DNA from: SCGC-AG-212-J23 sp035649175
Lineage (GTDB): Bacteria > Pseudomonadota > Gammaproteobacteria > Burkholderiales > SG8-39
Assembly: GCA_035649175.1 (NCBI GenBank)
Contig: DASRKB010000123.1
Coordinates: 1 to 63,449, forward strand
Reading direction: 5' to 3'
Length of the DNA stretch: 63,449 nt
Below the pieces are notes generated by a model. The model was not told the DNA's origin. It did not search any database and saw only the letters and a program-made list of their open reading frames with translations. The position numbers were made by a program, and so were the translations under genes. The number at the start of each line of letters is the position of its first letter. Position 1 is the first letter of the stretch. This document shows positions 7,194-16,447 of this stretch, piece by piece.

Positions 7194-8258
7194 TCAGGCG
7201 GAAAAGACGAAGTTGCCGGCAAACCAGCCGGCGAGGGTGCCGAGGACGATGATGGTCAGCACATAGACCACGGCCTTCTTCGCGCCGAAGATGCGCGCGA
7301 TGGCGAGCCAGTTTGGCAGACTCAGGCCCGGGCCGGTGAGCAGCAGGGTCAGGGCCGGACCCTGGCCCATGCCCATCTTCATCAGAGAATCGACGAAAGG
7401 CGCCTCAGTCATCGTGGCGAAGTAGGTGACGCTGCCGAGCAGCGTGGCGAGGAAGGACGCGGACAGCGTCGAGCCGCCCAGCCATTCCTGCACCCAGCCC
7501 TGCGGAAGCAGCCTGGTGATGACGCCGACGGCGAAGACGCCAATCAGCAGGTAGGGGAAGATCGTGCGCACGAACCACCAGGATTCGTTGAGCCAGTCCT
7601 TGAGTTCGTCCCTCGATTTCACCCGCAGCGCATAGCCGAACACCGCGACCGACGCCACCAGCCAGACCGCGACCTTGTGCCAGTAAGGACCCTGCTGGAT
7701 CAGGTAATTCGGCGCCAGCAGCGAGACGATCAGCAGGCCCAGCAGGATCAGGTCGGAACGACCGACCAGTCGCGGCGCACCCCCGGCGGGCGCCGCCGCC
7801 TGCATCGTCGCCAGCCGTTGCGCCTCCTCGCGGCGGAACACGAAGCTCATCACCCAGCCAACGATGAAAGCCATCAGGAGCGCCGTGAAGACGCGCACGA
7901 CGAGCATCTCGGTACCCAGGATGGTGCCGGTGTAGGTGAGCGCGAGAATGTTGGCCGCCGGGGCGACCCACAGCAGGATGAAGGCGGCGCCGATGGCCGC
8001 GCCGCCGTAATAGAGTCCGCTGCCGACCGGGATGACCGTGCAGGAACAGGCGGCGACGAAGAAGCTGCCACCCGCGGCTGTCGGGAAAGAGCGCAGCTTG
8101 CTGGTCGCCGCGCCAAGGTAATGAATGATGGCTTCCTTCGAAACGAAGGTCACCATCGCGCCGGCCAGCAGGAAGGCCGGAATCAGGCAGGTGAGCACAT
8201 GCAGGGCGACGTAGTCCCACAATGCCAGGACGCCCGCCTCGAGAACTTCGACGATCAT
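7194..8258 (-). CDS. YraQ/ArsP-type permease (UPF0718)
   Basis: A polytopic inner-membrane protein of 354 residues with two repeated halves of about four helices, joined by a charged loop (FRREEAQRLATMQ). Family marks include the CSCTVIPV motif in the first half and TEAPFVDSLMKMG in the second. Members of this family export trivalent organoarsenicals (ArsP) or act as general permeases. I chose the ATG at 8258 (MIVEVLEAG) since it directly precedes the first helix; longer starts would run into the divergent peptidase gene. No close ribosome site is seen. The CAKC thioredoxin gene follows directly. Confidence 0.85.
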   Translation of the reverse strand: MIVEVLEAGVLALWDYVALHVLTCLIPAFLLAGAMVTFVSKEAIIHYLGAATSKLRSFPTAAGGSFFVAACSCTVIPVGSGLYYGGAAIGAAFILLWVAPAANILALTYTGTILGTEMLVVRVFTALLMAFIVGWVMSFVFRREEAQRLATMQAAAPAGGAPRLVGRSDLILLGLLIVSLLAPNYLIQQGPYWHKVAVWLVASVAVFGYALRVKSRDELKDWLNESWWFVRTIFPYLLIGVFAVGVITRLLPQGWVQEWLGGSTLSASFLATLLGSVTYFATMTEAPFVDSLMKMGMGQGPALTLLLTGPGLSLPNWLAIARIFGAKKAVVYVLTIIVLGTLAGWFAGNFVFSA

Positions 8259-8388
8259 GAGCTTGCAGCATGGCGACGCCCTCCAAGCGAACCTTGACCT
8301 ATCGCAAAAGGGGGGCGGAATTCCCACCGAGCGCGCGGAGCCGAGGCCATTCCCGTAGCGTCCGGCATTGCGCAGGCATAATGCGCGC

Positions 8389-9785
8389 GTGTCGGAGATC
8401 ATGAGCCGCGCGAAAGCCGTTGCCGCCATCGAGCGCTATTTCGACGAGGGCCGCTTCCTCACCGACCTCGGCCGGCGTGTAGCGATCCCGACCGAGAGCC
8501 AGAATCCCGAGCGCGCCGGCGCGCTGCGCGACTACCTCGAGAGCGAGATGGCCGAGAGCCTCGAGCGCATGGGCTTCTCCTGCCGAATCCTGCCCAACCC
8601 GTCGGCCAAGTACGGCCCGTTCCTCGTCGCCGAGCGCATCGAGGACGCCTCGCTTCCCACCGTGCTCACCTACGGCCACGGCGACGTGATCCGCGGCCAG
8701 GAGGCGCAATGGCGAACGGGGTTGAGCCCGTGGAAGTTGGAGGTTCAGGGAGAGAAGATCTTCGGCAGGGGAACCGCGGACAACAAGGGCCAGCACACGA
8801 TCAACATCGCGGCGCTCGAGACGGTGCTCAAGGCGCGCGGGCGGCTGGGCTTCAACGTAAAGGTGCTGATCGAGACCGGCGAGGAGGTGGGCTCGCCGGG
8901 GCTGAAGGACTTCTGCCAGAACGAAAGATCCACGCTGCAAGCGGACGTGTTCATCGCCTCCGACGGCCCGCGGCTGCAGCCTGGGCGCCCCACGCTCTTC
9001 CTGGGCTCGCGCGGCGCGTTCAACTTCGACATGGTCGCCGACTTCCGCGCCGGCGGCCATCACTCGGGAAACTGGGGAGGGCTGCTCGCCAATCCCGGCA
9101 TCGTGCTTGCACATGCCATCGCTTCCATCACCGACAAGCGCGGCGCGATCCGCGTGCCGGAATGGCGGCCGACGACTCTCACGCCTTCGGTCAAGCAAGC
9201 GTTGAAGGATCTGGTGGTCGAAGGTGGCGAGGACGGGCCCGAGATCGACGAGGACTGGGGCGAGCCGGGCCTGATCCCTTCCGAGCGGGTGTTCGGCTGG
9301 TGCAGCTTCGAGGTGCTCGCCTTTGTCACCGGCAACCCCGACAAGCCGGTGAACGCCATCCCGCCGCGCGCGTCCGCGCACTGCCAGCTTCGCTACGTGG
9401 TGGGGATCGATCCCGCCGACATCCTGCCCGCGCTGCGGCGGCATCTGGATCGCGAAGGTTTTTCAAGCATTCGCATTTCCGCATCCAGGGAAGGCTTCTT
9501 CCCCGCCACGCGGCTCGATCCGGAGAATCCCTGGGTGAAGTGGGCCGCGCGCTCGATCGAGCGCACCACCGGCGCAAGACCCGCCATCCTTCCCAACCTC
9601 GGCGGCTCCCTGCCGAACGACGTCTTCGCCGACACGCTCGGCCTGCCGACGGTCTGGATTCCGCACTCCTACGCCGCCTGCTCCCAGCACGCGCCGAACG
9701 AGCACATGCTCGCGCCGGTAGCGCGCGAGGGCCTGCGCATCATGGCCGGGCTCTTCTGGGATCTCGGCGCCGGGGAGCGCGTACC

Positions 9786-9789
<4 letters not shown>
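8389..9789 (+). CDS. M20-family metallopeptidase/deacylase
   Basis: A cytosolic di-zinc hydrolase of the M20 (ArgE/DapE/CPG2) family that cleaves small peptides or acyl amino acids. Visible motifs: GHGD (His 97, Asp 99), DNKGQHTINI with a metal-bridging Asp, ETGEEVGSPG (catalytic Glu 165 and metal Glu 166), SDGP, the lid domain (GGHHSGNWGG), and a closing metal His in HSYAACSQHAPNEHM. GTG at 8389 or ATG at 8401 are both possible starts; a TTG at 8368 looks too long. The gene is divergent from the permease and overlaps the convergent glutathione peroxidase gene by 4 bases. Substrate unknown. Confidence 0.9.
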
Positions 9790-10284
<495 letters not shown>

Positions 10285-10304
<20 letters not shown>

Positions 10305-11658
10305 CCGGCTTGAGGGGCTGGAGCGCGCGGCGGAACTCGGTCTTAATGCGCTCGAGCGCCGCGGGCGACTCGGCCTCGAAGCGCAGCACGATCACCGGCG
10401 TGGTGTTCGAGGCGCGCGCGAGGCCGAAGCCGTCGGCGTACTCGGCGCGAACGCCGTCGATGGTCAGCACGCGCTCGGCGCCCGGGAAGGGCTTGGACGC
10501 CTGCAGCTTTGCCACCAGTGCATGCGGCTCGCCCTCGGAGAGCTTCCAGTGGATCTCAGGCGTGGAGGGGAGGTTGGGGAGGCTCTTCAGGGTCTGGTTG
10601 GGATCTTTTTCCTTCGAGAGCACCTCGAGCAGGCGCGCTCCGCCGTAGAGGGCGTCGTCGAAGCCGTACCAGCGCTCCTTGAAGAAGGTGTGTCCCGACA
10701 TCTCGCCCGCGAGCAGCGCGCCGGTCTCCTTCAGCTTCGCCTTGATGAGCGAGTGCCCGGTCTTCCAGATGGTCGCCTTGCCGCCGTGGCGCTCGATCCA
10801 CGGGCCGAGCAGCCGCGTCGACTTCACGTCGTAGATGATCTCGGCGCCGGGATTGCGCGAGAGGACGTCCTTCGCGAGGAGCATGAGCTGCCGGTCGGCG
10901 AAGATGGATTCGCCGTCCTTCGTCACCACCCCGAGGCGGTCGCCGTCGCCGTCGAAAGCGAGGCCGAGCTCCGCTTTTCCTGTTTTCAATTCCTTCGTCA
11001 AATCTTCTAGATTCTCCGGCTGCGCGGGGTCGGGGTGGTGGTTGGGAAAGCGCCCGTCCACCTCGCAGAAGAGCTCGGTCACCTCGCAGCCCAGGCGCCG
11101 GTAGAGGCGCGGCGCGAGCATTCCGGCGACGCCGTTGCCGCAATCGACCCCGATATGGAAGGGCCGCGCGAGCTTGACGTCGCCGGCGATGCGCTCGATG
11201 TAGGCGTCGAGGACGTCGGCCGTGGTTCGCTTTCCGCTCCCGGAGGAGAACCTCTTGTCGAGAATCCTTTGCCTGAGCGCCTGGATATCGTCTCCGTACA
11301 GCGTGTCGCCGCCGACCACCATTTTCAGGCCGTTGTAGTCCGGCGGGTTGTGGCTGCCGCTGACCGCGACGCAGCTGCCGCAATCGAGGTGATACGCGGC
11401 GAAGTAGGCGACCGGGGTCGGCGCCATGCCGATGTCGATCGCGTCGGCGCCCGCGGCGTTCAGGCCTTCCATCAGGGCCCCGGCGAGCTCGGGGCCCGAC
11501 AGGCGCCCGTCGCGGCACACGGCGAACCTCGGCGCGCCGCGCTCGCGGCCGAGCGAGCCGAGCGCGCGGCCGATGTCGCGCACCACCTCGGCAGTGAGGG
11601 TGCGGCCGACGATGCCGCGGATGTCGTAGGTACGGAAGATCTCAGAGTGCAGGGTCAC
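10285..11658 (-). CDS. manB: phosphomannomutase/phosphoglucomutase
   Basis: Interconverts hexose 6-phosphate and hexose 1-phosphate, feeding GDP-mannose, UDP-glucose and LPS or exopolysaccharide precursors. The 457 residues carry the four alpha-phosphohexomutase motifs: phosphoserine loop VAVSGSHNPPDYNGLK, metal loop DGDGDRLG, sugar loop GEMSGHTFF, and a C-terminal phosphate-binding domain (ARASNTTPVIVLRFE). I took the GTG at 11658, which overlaps the yheT stop (GTGA) and begins at the conserved HSEIFRTYDIRG. A longer open frame upstream on this strand is only the shadow of yheT. AlgC-type enzymes are bifunctional; specificity cannot be read here. Confidence 0.93.
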
Positions 11659-12572
11659 TGTTCGAGGAAGCGGAAAAGGCGTTGCGCGAGCCAGCGGTGG
11701 CGAAAGCCCGCGTGCCCACCGGTGCGCGGAAATTCTAGCAGCACGCACGGCGCGGCCTTTCGCGCCGCCGCGACGAGGTCCTGCGCCGGAAGGAAGGGGT
11801 CGTTGCGCGCGTTGAGAACCAGCGTCGGCACGCGGATGCTCTCGAGGAACGACCCGCTCGAGGACGCGGTCCAGTAGTGGTCGGCGTCCCGGAAGCCGTG
11901 CAGCGGCGCGGTCACGAGGTCGTCGAACTCCCGGAAGGTGCGGGCGCGGCGCACCCGGGCCCCGTCGTAGATGCCGGGGAAAACCTCGAGCTTGGCGATC
12001 GACTTGGGCTTGAGCGTGGTCAGGAAGTGCCGAGTGTAGAGCAGGCGGTTGAGGCCCCGGTCGAGCGCGTGGCCGGCGGCGGCGAGGTCGAGCGGCGCCG
12101 ACACGGCCGCCGCCCGGCGCACGATCGCGGCCGCTTCGTCGCCGCGCTCTCCGAGCCACTTGAGGAGCGCGTTGCCGCCGAGGGACACTCCTATCGGAAA
12201 GACATCTCCGGAAAACCGGCGAAGAATCCAGTCCACTTCCTCGCTGTCGCCCGAGTGATAGGCGCGTGCGGTCCGGTTGGGCTCGCCGGAGCAGCCGCGG
12301 AAATGCGGGATGGCGATGCGCCAGCCGGCGGCGGGCGCGGCGGTCGCGAGGGCGCGGGCATAGTGGCTGTCGGAGCCGCCTTCGAGGCCGTGGAACAGGA
12401 CGAGGACCCGCCGCGCCTCGCGCGGTCCCGCCCAGTCGACGTCGATGAAGTCGCCGTCGGGCGTGTCCCAGCGCTCGCGCGCGAGCGCCGGGCGCGGCGG
12501 CGGCGCGAGCACCGGCCAGATTGTCTGCAGGTGCCCCCCAGGTAGCCACCAGGGCGCTGCGTAAGGCGCCAA
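11655..12572 (-). CDS. YheT-family alpha/beta hydrolase
   Basis: A cytosolic esterase-like hydrolase, 305 residues. It opens with the family phrase WWLPGGHLQTIWP; then comes the oxyanion region LFHGLEGGSDSHYARALA, the nucleophile elbow GVSLGGNALLKW, acid NARNDPF and the catalytic His in GGHAGF. I chose a TTG start at 12572, 8 bases after the stop of the upstream NTF2-like gene, because homologous sequence begins here; no ATG is available. The physiological substrate of YheT proteins is unknown. It is the second gene of a run that leads into phosphohexomutase and glutathione peroxidase. Confidence 0.88.
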   Translation of the reverse strand: MAPYAAPWWLPGGHLQTIWPVLAPPPRPALARERWDTPDGDFIDVDWAGPREARRVLVLFHGLEGGSDSHYARALATAAPAAGWRIAIPHFRGCSGEPNRTARAYHSGDSEEVDWILRRFSGDVFPIGVSLGGNALLKWLGERGDEAAAIVRRAAAVSAPLDLAAAGHALDRGLNRLLYTRHFLTTLKPKSIAKLEVFPGIYDGARVRRARTFREFDDLVTAPLHGFRDADHYWTASSSGSFLESIRVPTLVLNARNDPFLPAQDLVAAARKAAPCVLLEFPRTGGHAGFRHRWLAQRLFRFLEQ

Positions 12573-12580
12573 CGCGAGCC

Positions 12581-13015
12581 CTAGTGAAGGAACTTCGGCG
12601 CCGCCTCGCGTGGCTGCGGTGGCGGCTGCGCGGGCGCGGGCGAGGCGTGGTGCACGAGCATGCGCCAACCCGCCGCGGTGCGCAGGTAGACGTTGGTCGC
12701 GACCATCGGCGGCCGGGGCTGCGCCTCCCCCTCGAGGTGGAAGTTCTCGTGCACGCTGTGCACCGCGAGCATCATCGCGCTGATCGCCACTTGGTGCGTC
12801 ACCTGCACGCGCGTGCGCCCGCCGCCCTTGAAGATGCGCGCCCAGCTCTCGCGTACCTCGTCCTGCCCGGTGAGCCGCGGGCCCCCGGGATGCACGCAGA
12901 CGATGTCCTCGTCCTCGGCCCACACCGCCATCATGCCCTCGAGGTCCGAGCGCTCGAGTGCCTCGTAGAACGCGTTTTCGGCGTCCTGCGCCGTGGGAAA
13001 TATTCTCGAAGTCAT
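12581..13015 (-). CDS. NTF2-like/SnoaL-type protein
   Basis: 144 residues with a cone-shaped NTF2 fold pattern: a helix FYEALERSDLEGMMAVWAED, then VCVHPGGPRLTGQDEVRESW and a set of beta strands ending RTAAGWRMLVHHAS. Related proteins (ketosteroid isomerase-like, DUF4440) bind or isomerise small hydrophobic ligands, but no catalytic residues can be named here. A Pro-rich tail ends the protein. The ATG at 13015 overlaps the stop of heptosyltransferase II (ATGA), so it belongs to the LPS-linked operon. Confidence 0.85.
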   Translation of the reverse strand: MTSRIFPTAQDAENAFYEALERSDLEGMMAVWAEDEDIVCVHPGGPRLTGQDEVRESWARIFKGGGRTRVQVTHQVAISAMMLAVHSVHENFHLEGEAQPRPPMVATNVYLRTAAGWRMLVHHASPAPAQPPPQPREAAPKFLH

Positions 13016-13965
13016 GCAGCGGGTAGCTCGCGCAGCACCTGCTCGACCGAAATATCTCTCATGCAGCGGAAATGGCCAAGGGGACATTCGCGCCGGAAGC
13101 AGGGGCTACATTCGATGCGCAGCCACAGCACCCGGGCCGCGGACGATTGCGGTGGCGTGTGCTGTGGGCTCGAGGAGCCGAAGATCGCGACCTGCGGCCG
13201 GCCGAGCGCCGCGGCGACGTGCATCAGGCCCGAGTCGTTGCTCACCACGGCCCGGGCGCCGGCGATCACGACGATCGCCTCGTCCAGCGAGGTCTTGCCG
13301 ACGAGGTTCGTGCCGCCGACATTCCGGGCGGCTTCCAGATCGTTCTTCGAGCCTACAATCACCGCAGGCAGATCCAGCTTCCGGCTCAGCTCTGCGAAGT
13401 AAGGCCAGCGCTTGGCCGGCCCGTACTCGGCGCCCGGGGCGAGCGCCACGTACCCCGGCGGGAGGCCGAACCGTTCCGAGACCCCGCGTATTTCTTCTGC
13501 GGAGACCCGCAGCGCGGGCGCCGGAAGCGGCCCGGCCGGCTCCGCACCCGGCGGCTCCGAGAGCCGCGCGTAATGCTCGGCCATGGGGGAGGGCTTCCTC
13601 CGGTGGCGCAGGTTGAGCAGGCCGAAGCGCGACTCGCCGACGTAACCGCTGCGCACCGCGATCTCCGCGACGAAGGGCACGAGCGCGGACTTCCAGGTGT
13701 TGGGCAGGACGATCGCCTGGTCATAGCGTCCGCGCAGTGCGCGACCGAGGCGCCAGCGCTCGCGAAGCTGCAGCGCGCCATGCCGGAAGGGCGCGACGAT
13801 GACCTCGTCGACTTCCGGCATGCGGCGCACCACGGGTGCCACCCAGTCAGGCGCGAGCACGTCAATGGCGACCCCGGGACGCTTCCCCTTCAGCCGCGCA
13901 AGGAGCGGCTGCGCCATCAGCGCGTCGCCGATCCAGTTGGGGGCGACGACGAGGGTGCGCCGCAA
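13012..13965 (-). CDS. waaF: ADP-heptose:LPS heptosyltransferase II
   Basis: Adds the second heptose to the inner core of lipopolysaccharide on the cytoplasmic face of the inner membrane. GT-B fold of family GT9: N-terminal VVAPNWIGDALMAQPLLARL, a linker, then the donor site LAPGAEYGPAKRWP and VSNDSGLMHVAAALGRP. CSPCFRRECPLGHFRCM near the end is the Cys-rich loop typical of the family. At 317 residues it is slightly short. The TTG at 13965 follows the stop of the zinc-ribbon gene directly and starts the conserved strand. The organism therefore makes heptose-containing LPS. Confidence 0.92.
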   Translation of the reverse strand: MRRTLVVAPNWIGDALMAQPLLARLKGKRPGVAIDVLAPDWVAPVVRRMPEVDEVIVAPFRHGALQLRERWRLGRALRGRYDQAIVLPNTWKSALVPFVAEIAVRSGYVGESRFGLLNLRHRRKPSPMAEHYARLSEPPGAEPAGPLPAPALRVSAEEIRGVSERFGLPPGYVALAPGAEYGPAKRWPYFAELSRKLDLPAVIVGSKNDLEAARNVGGTNLVGKTSLDEAIVVIAGARAVVSNDSGLMHVAAALGRPQVAIFGSSSPQHTPPQSSAARVLWLRIECSPCFRRECPLGHFRCMRDISVEQVLRELPAA

Positions 13966-14154
13966 TCAGTGCCCTTTGACCGGAGCGCCCTTGTAGATGT
14001 AGAGGGTCCCGCAGTAGGGACAGCGCGTCTTGCCCTCGTGCGCGACGTCGAGGAACACGCGCGGATGGCGCGCCCAGAGTGGCGCGTCCTTCATGGGGCA
14101 GTGCAGCGGGAGCTCGCGCTCGGTGATCTCTACTTCTTTACGGGTGTCAGCCAT
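13966..14154 (-). CDS. CHCC zinc-finger protein
   Basis: A 62-residue protein with the CHCC zinc site: Cys 19 in LHCPMK, His 30 or 39, and CPYCG (Cys 45 and 48), then the closing TLYIYKG. The family is related to the mitochondrial complex I subunit NDUFS6, and free-standing versions are common in alpha- and betaproteobacteria with no proven role. Its start overlaps ilvE by 25 bases and its stop abuts waaF, the order usually seen in betaproteobacteria. Confidence 0.88.
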   Translation of the reverse strand: MADTRKEVEITERELPLHCPMKDAPLWARHPRVFLDVAHEGKTRCPYCGTLYIYKGAPVKGH

Positions 14155-15077
14155 TTGCGCCGCTTCTTGTCCTTGCCGGTGACGACATCGAAGAACGCTT
14201 TCTGGATCGCCTTGGTGACCGGGCCGGCCTTGCCCGCGCCGATCATGCGCCCGTCGAGCTCCCGGATCGGCGTGACCTCCGCCGCGGTGCCCGTGAAGAA
14301 CGCCTCGTCCGCGATGTAGATGTCGTCGCGCGTGAGCGGGCGGGAGATCACCTCGTAGCCGAGCTCGCCCGCGAGCTCGATCACCGAGGCGCGCGTGATG
14401 CCGGTGAGCGCGGAGGTAAGCACCGGCTCGTAGAGCTTGCCGTCCTTGACGATGAAGATGTTCTCGCCGGCGCCTTCCGCGACATAGCCGTTGACGTCGA
14501 GCAGCAGGCCCTCGTCGTAGCCGTGCTGCGTGGCCTCGAGCGTGGCGAGCACCGAGTTGGGGTACGTCCCCGACATCTTGGCGCGCGCGAGCGTGACGTT
14601 GACGTGGTGGCGCGCGTAGGACGAGGTCTTGACGCGGATGCCCTTGGCGAGCGCCTCCGGGCCGAGGTACGCGCCCCAGGGCCAGGCGGCGATCGCCACG
14701 TGCACCCGGGCGCCGACCGGCGAGACGCCCATCTTCTCCGACCCGTAGAACGCGATCGGCCGGATGTAGCAGGCCTCGTGCTTGTTGGCGCGCACCACCT
14801 CCACCTGCGCCTGCATCAGCTTCTCGCGCGTGAACGGGACCTTCATCATGTAGATGTGCGCCGAGCCGAACAGCCGGTCGGTATGCTCCTTGAGGCGGAA
14901 GATCGCCGTGCCGATCGCGGTCTTGTAGGCGCGCACGCCTTCGAACACCGCGAGGCCGTAGTGCAGCGAGTGCGTGAGGACGTGCGTCGTGGCGCTGCGC
15001 CACGGCACCAGCTTGCCGTCGTACCAGATCTGACCGTCGCGGTCCGCCATGGACAGCGGCGCTGCTGCCTTCGCCAT
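14130..15077 (-). CDS. ilvE: branched-chain amino acid aminotransferase
   Basis: A PLP-dependent fold-IV aminotransferase that makes Leu, Ile and Val from their keto acids with glutamate as donor. The PLP Lys is Lys 167 (RAKMSGTYPNS); the phosphate and substrate loops appear in YGLAVFEGVRAY, DVNGYVAEGAGENIF and FFTGTAAEVTPI. The length of 315 residues is normal. The ATG at 15077 has AGGGAG upstream. It heads the minus-strand operon ilvE-zinc-ribbon-waaF-NTF2-yheT-phosphohexomutase-gpx. It is divergent from an ArsR-type regulator 65 bases away. Confidence 0.95.
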   Translation of the reverse strand: MAKAAAPLSMADRDGQIWYDGKLVPWRSATTHVLTHSLHYGLAVFEGVRAYKTAIGTAIFRLKEHTDRLFGSAHIYMMKVPFTREKLMQAQVEVVRANKHEACYIRPIAFYGSEKMGVSPVGARVHVAIAAWPWGAYLGPEALAKGIRVKTSSYARHHVNVTLARAKMSGTYPNSVLATLEATQHGYDEGLLLDVNGYVAEGAGENIFIVKDGKLYEPVLTSALTGITRASVIELAGELGYEVISRPLTRDDIYIADEAFFTGTAAEVTPIRELDGRMIGAGKAGPVTKAIQKAFFDVVTGKDKKRRKWLTPVKK

Positions 15078-15133
15078 CGCGCTTTCTCCCTGAGGTGGTC
15101 TGGGGCTATTCTAGCGAAGAAACGCGATAGACT

Positions 15134-15151
15134 ATTAACACTGTGGTTAAT
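15134..15151. promoter_or_regulatory. candidate operator: ATTAAC-N6-GTTAAT palindrome over the ArsR start codon
   Basis: A perfect 6-bp inverted repeat with a 6-base centre that contains the GTG start of the ArsR-type gene. It lies in the short divergent ilvE/arsR region. This is a natural place for autoregulation by the encoded repressor, and possibly for control of ilvE too; both are inference. Confidence 0.55.
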
Positions 15152-15442
15152 CTCGATCTCGCCTTCGGGGCCCTGGCGTCGCGGCCGCGCCGCCAGATGC
15201 TCGCGCTGCTCGCGCAAACGGCGCTCAGCACCACCGAGCTCGCGGCGCGCTTCCCCATGAGCGCGCCGGCGGTGTCGCGCCACCTCTCCGTTCTGCTCGA
15301 GGCGGGTTTGGTAGAGAGCGAGCGCCTCGGCCAGCGCGTGCTCTATCGCCTGCGGCGCGATGCGCTGCTCGGCGCGCTCGCGCGGCTTGCTTCCGAGGTC
15401 GACGGCCCCCTGCGGCGCGAGCCGCCGCGCGAGGCGATATGA
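15143..15442 (+). CDS. ArsR-family transcriptional regulator
   Basis: A 99-residue winged-helix repressor: FGALASRPRRQMLALLAQ, recognition helix region SAPAVSRHLSVLLEAGLV, and wing SERLGQRVLYRL. No metal-binding Cys pair (ELCVCDL type) is present, so it belongs to the metal-free SdpR-like branch rather than ArsR/SmtB proper. The GTG start lies inside a perfect palindrome, suggesting a leader of zero or a few bases and direct self-repression. It is followed 11 bases later by the truncated GFA gene and then DUF3047. Confidence 0.85.
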   Translation: MVNLDLAFGALASRPRRQMLALLAQTALSTTELAARFPMSAPAVSRHLSVLLEAGLVESERLGQRVLYRLRRDALLGALARLASEVDGPLRREPPREAI

Positions 15443-15453
15443 AGGAGAACACC

Positions 15454-15618
15454 ATGGAAGAGCTCCATGCCGGCGGCTGCGCCTGCGGCGCCGTGCGCTA
15501 CCGCACGCTCGGCAAGCGCATCGTCGCCACAGTCGGTCACTGCGCTTTCTGCCGACGCCGGCTGACGAGCGCCTTTGCGCTGCGCAATCCACCGCGTCCG
15601 CCCGAGACGCCGAGATGA
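15454..15618 (+). CDS. truncated GFA/CENP-V-type zinc protein, 54 residues
   Basis: Starts with the family N-terminus: GGCACGAVRYRTLG (CxC zinc site), then GHCAFCRRRLTSAFA, matching the second zinc motif HCxxC. Normal glutathione-dependent formaldehyde-activating (GFA)-fold proteins have 110-140 residues; here the homology stops at about residue 45 and a Pro/Arg tail ends at a TGA. The start has a strong AAGGAG site and the stop overlaps the DUF3047 start (ATGA), so it is probably still translated. It looks like a 3'-deleted gene joined to DUF3047, or a stable mini-protein. Function in this state is unknown. Confidence 0.7.
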   Translation: MEELHAGGCACGAVRYRTLGKRIVATVGHCAFCRRRLTSAFALRNPPRPPETPR

Positions 15619-16400
15619 AGGCTGCCGCAGGCCCCCTCGCCGCGCTTCTCCTCGCCGCGTGCGCGGTCACGCCGGAGGACCCGCTCGTCTGGTCCGACGA
15701 GATCGCACGCGCGCTGCCGCTGGAAGGTGGCGAGGCGGTGGCGGTGGCGCGCTTCTCGAGCGCGCCGCCCGGGGAGGTCGCCTTTCCCTGGGAGCCGTAC
15801 GTCATCCTGCGCGGCAACGTACCCACCGACTACCGCGTTGTCGAGCTCGACGGCACGGCCGCCGTCGCGGCCGAGAGCCGCACGGGCAGCTCGGCGCTCT
15901 ACCGCAAGATCCGCATCGATCCGCGGCGCCACCCCCTCCTCGAGTGGCGCTGGCGGCTGCCCTCGGCCGCCGCGGGCGAGCCGACGTTGCGCGAGACCTC
16001 GGGCAAGAGCCCGGCGGCGCGCGTGTCGCTCGCCTTCCACGGCGACACGTCGAAGCTCGACTTCGAGGACCGGACGCAGCTGCGGCTCGCCAAGGCGCTC
16101 ACCGCGCTCGGGCTGCCCTACGCCTCGCTCGTCTACGCCTGGATGGACGGCGTGCCGGTCGGCACCGTCCTGCCCAGCCCCTACACGAAGCGCGCGCGCG
16201 TCATTGTCGTGGAGAACGGCGAGACGCCCCGCGGCGAGTGGCTGCTCGAGCGGCGCAACGTACTCGAGGACTACCGGCGCGCCTTCGGCGAGGAGCCCGT
16301 GGAGATCGTCGCCGTCGGCGTGATGACCGACTACGGGGACGACGGCTCGCCGCGGCGCGCCTACTACGGCGACATCACCTTCCGCGCCGCCCCAGACTAG
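15615..16400 (+). CDS. DUF3047 lipoprotein
   Basis: 261 residues. The signal ends in a lipobox (ALLLAACA), so it should be a lipoprotein. DUF3047 features: LLEWRWRLP, SLAFHGDTSKL, YAWMDGVPVGTVLPSPYTKR and the closing GVMTDYGDDGSPRRAYYGDI. The family is common in proteobacteria and has no known function. The ATG overlaps the stop of the truncated GFA gene, so translation is coupled to it, and the ArsR-type regulator may control all three. Confidence 0.85.
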   Translation: MKAAAGPLAALLLAACAVTPEDPLVWSDEIARALPLEGGEAVAVARFSSAPPGEVAFPWEPYVILRGNVPTDYRVVELDGTAAVAAESRTGSSALYRKIRIDPRRHPLLEWRWRLPSAAAGEPTLRETSGKSPAARVSLAFHGDTSKLDFEDRTQLRLAKALTALGLPYASLVYAWMDGVPVGTVLPSPYTKRARVIVVENGETPRGEWLLERRNVLEDYRRAFGEEPVEIVAVGVMTDYGDDGSPRRAYYGDITFRAAPD

Positions 16401-16447
16401 CAGGCACCTAAGTTGCTTGGCCCGTGGTTGTCGTTCACGGAGGCAAC

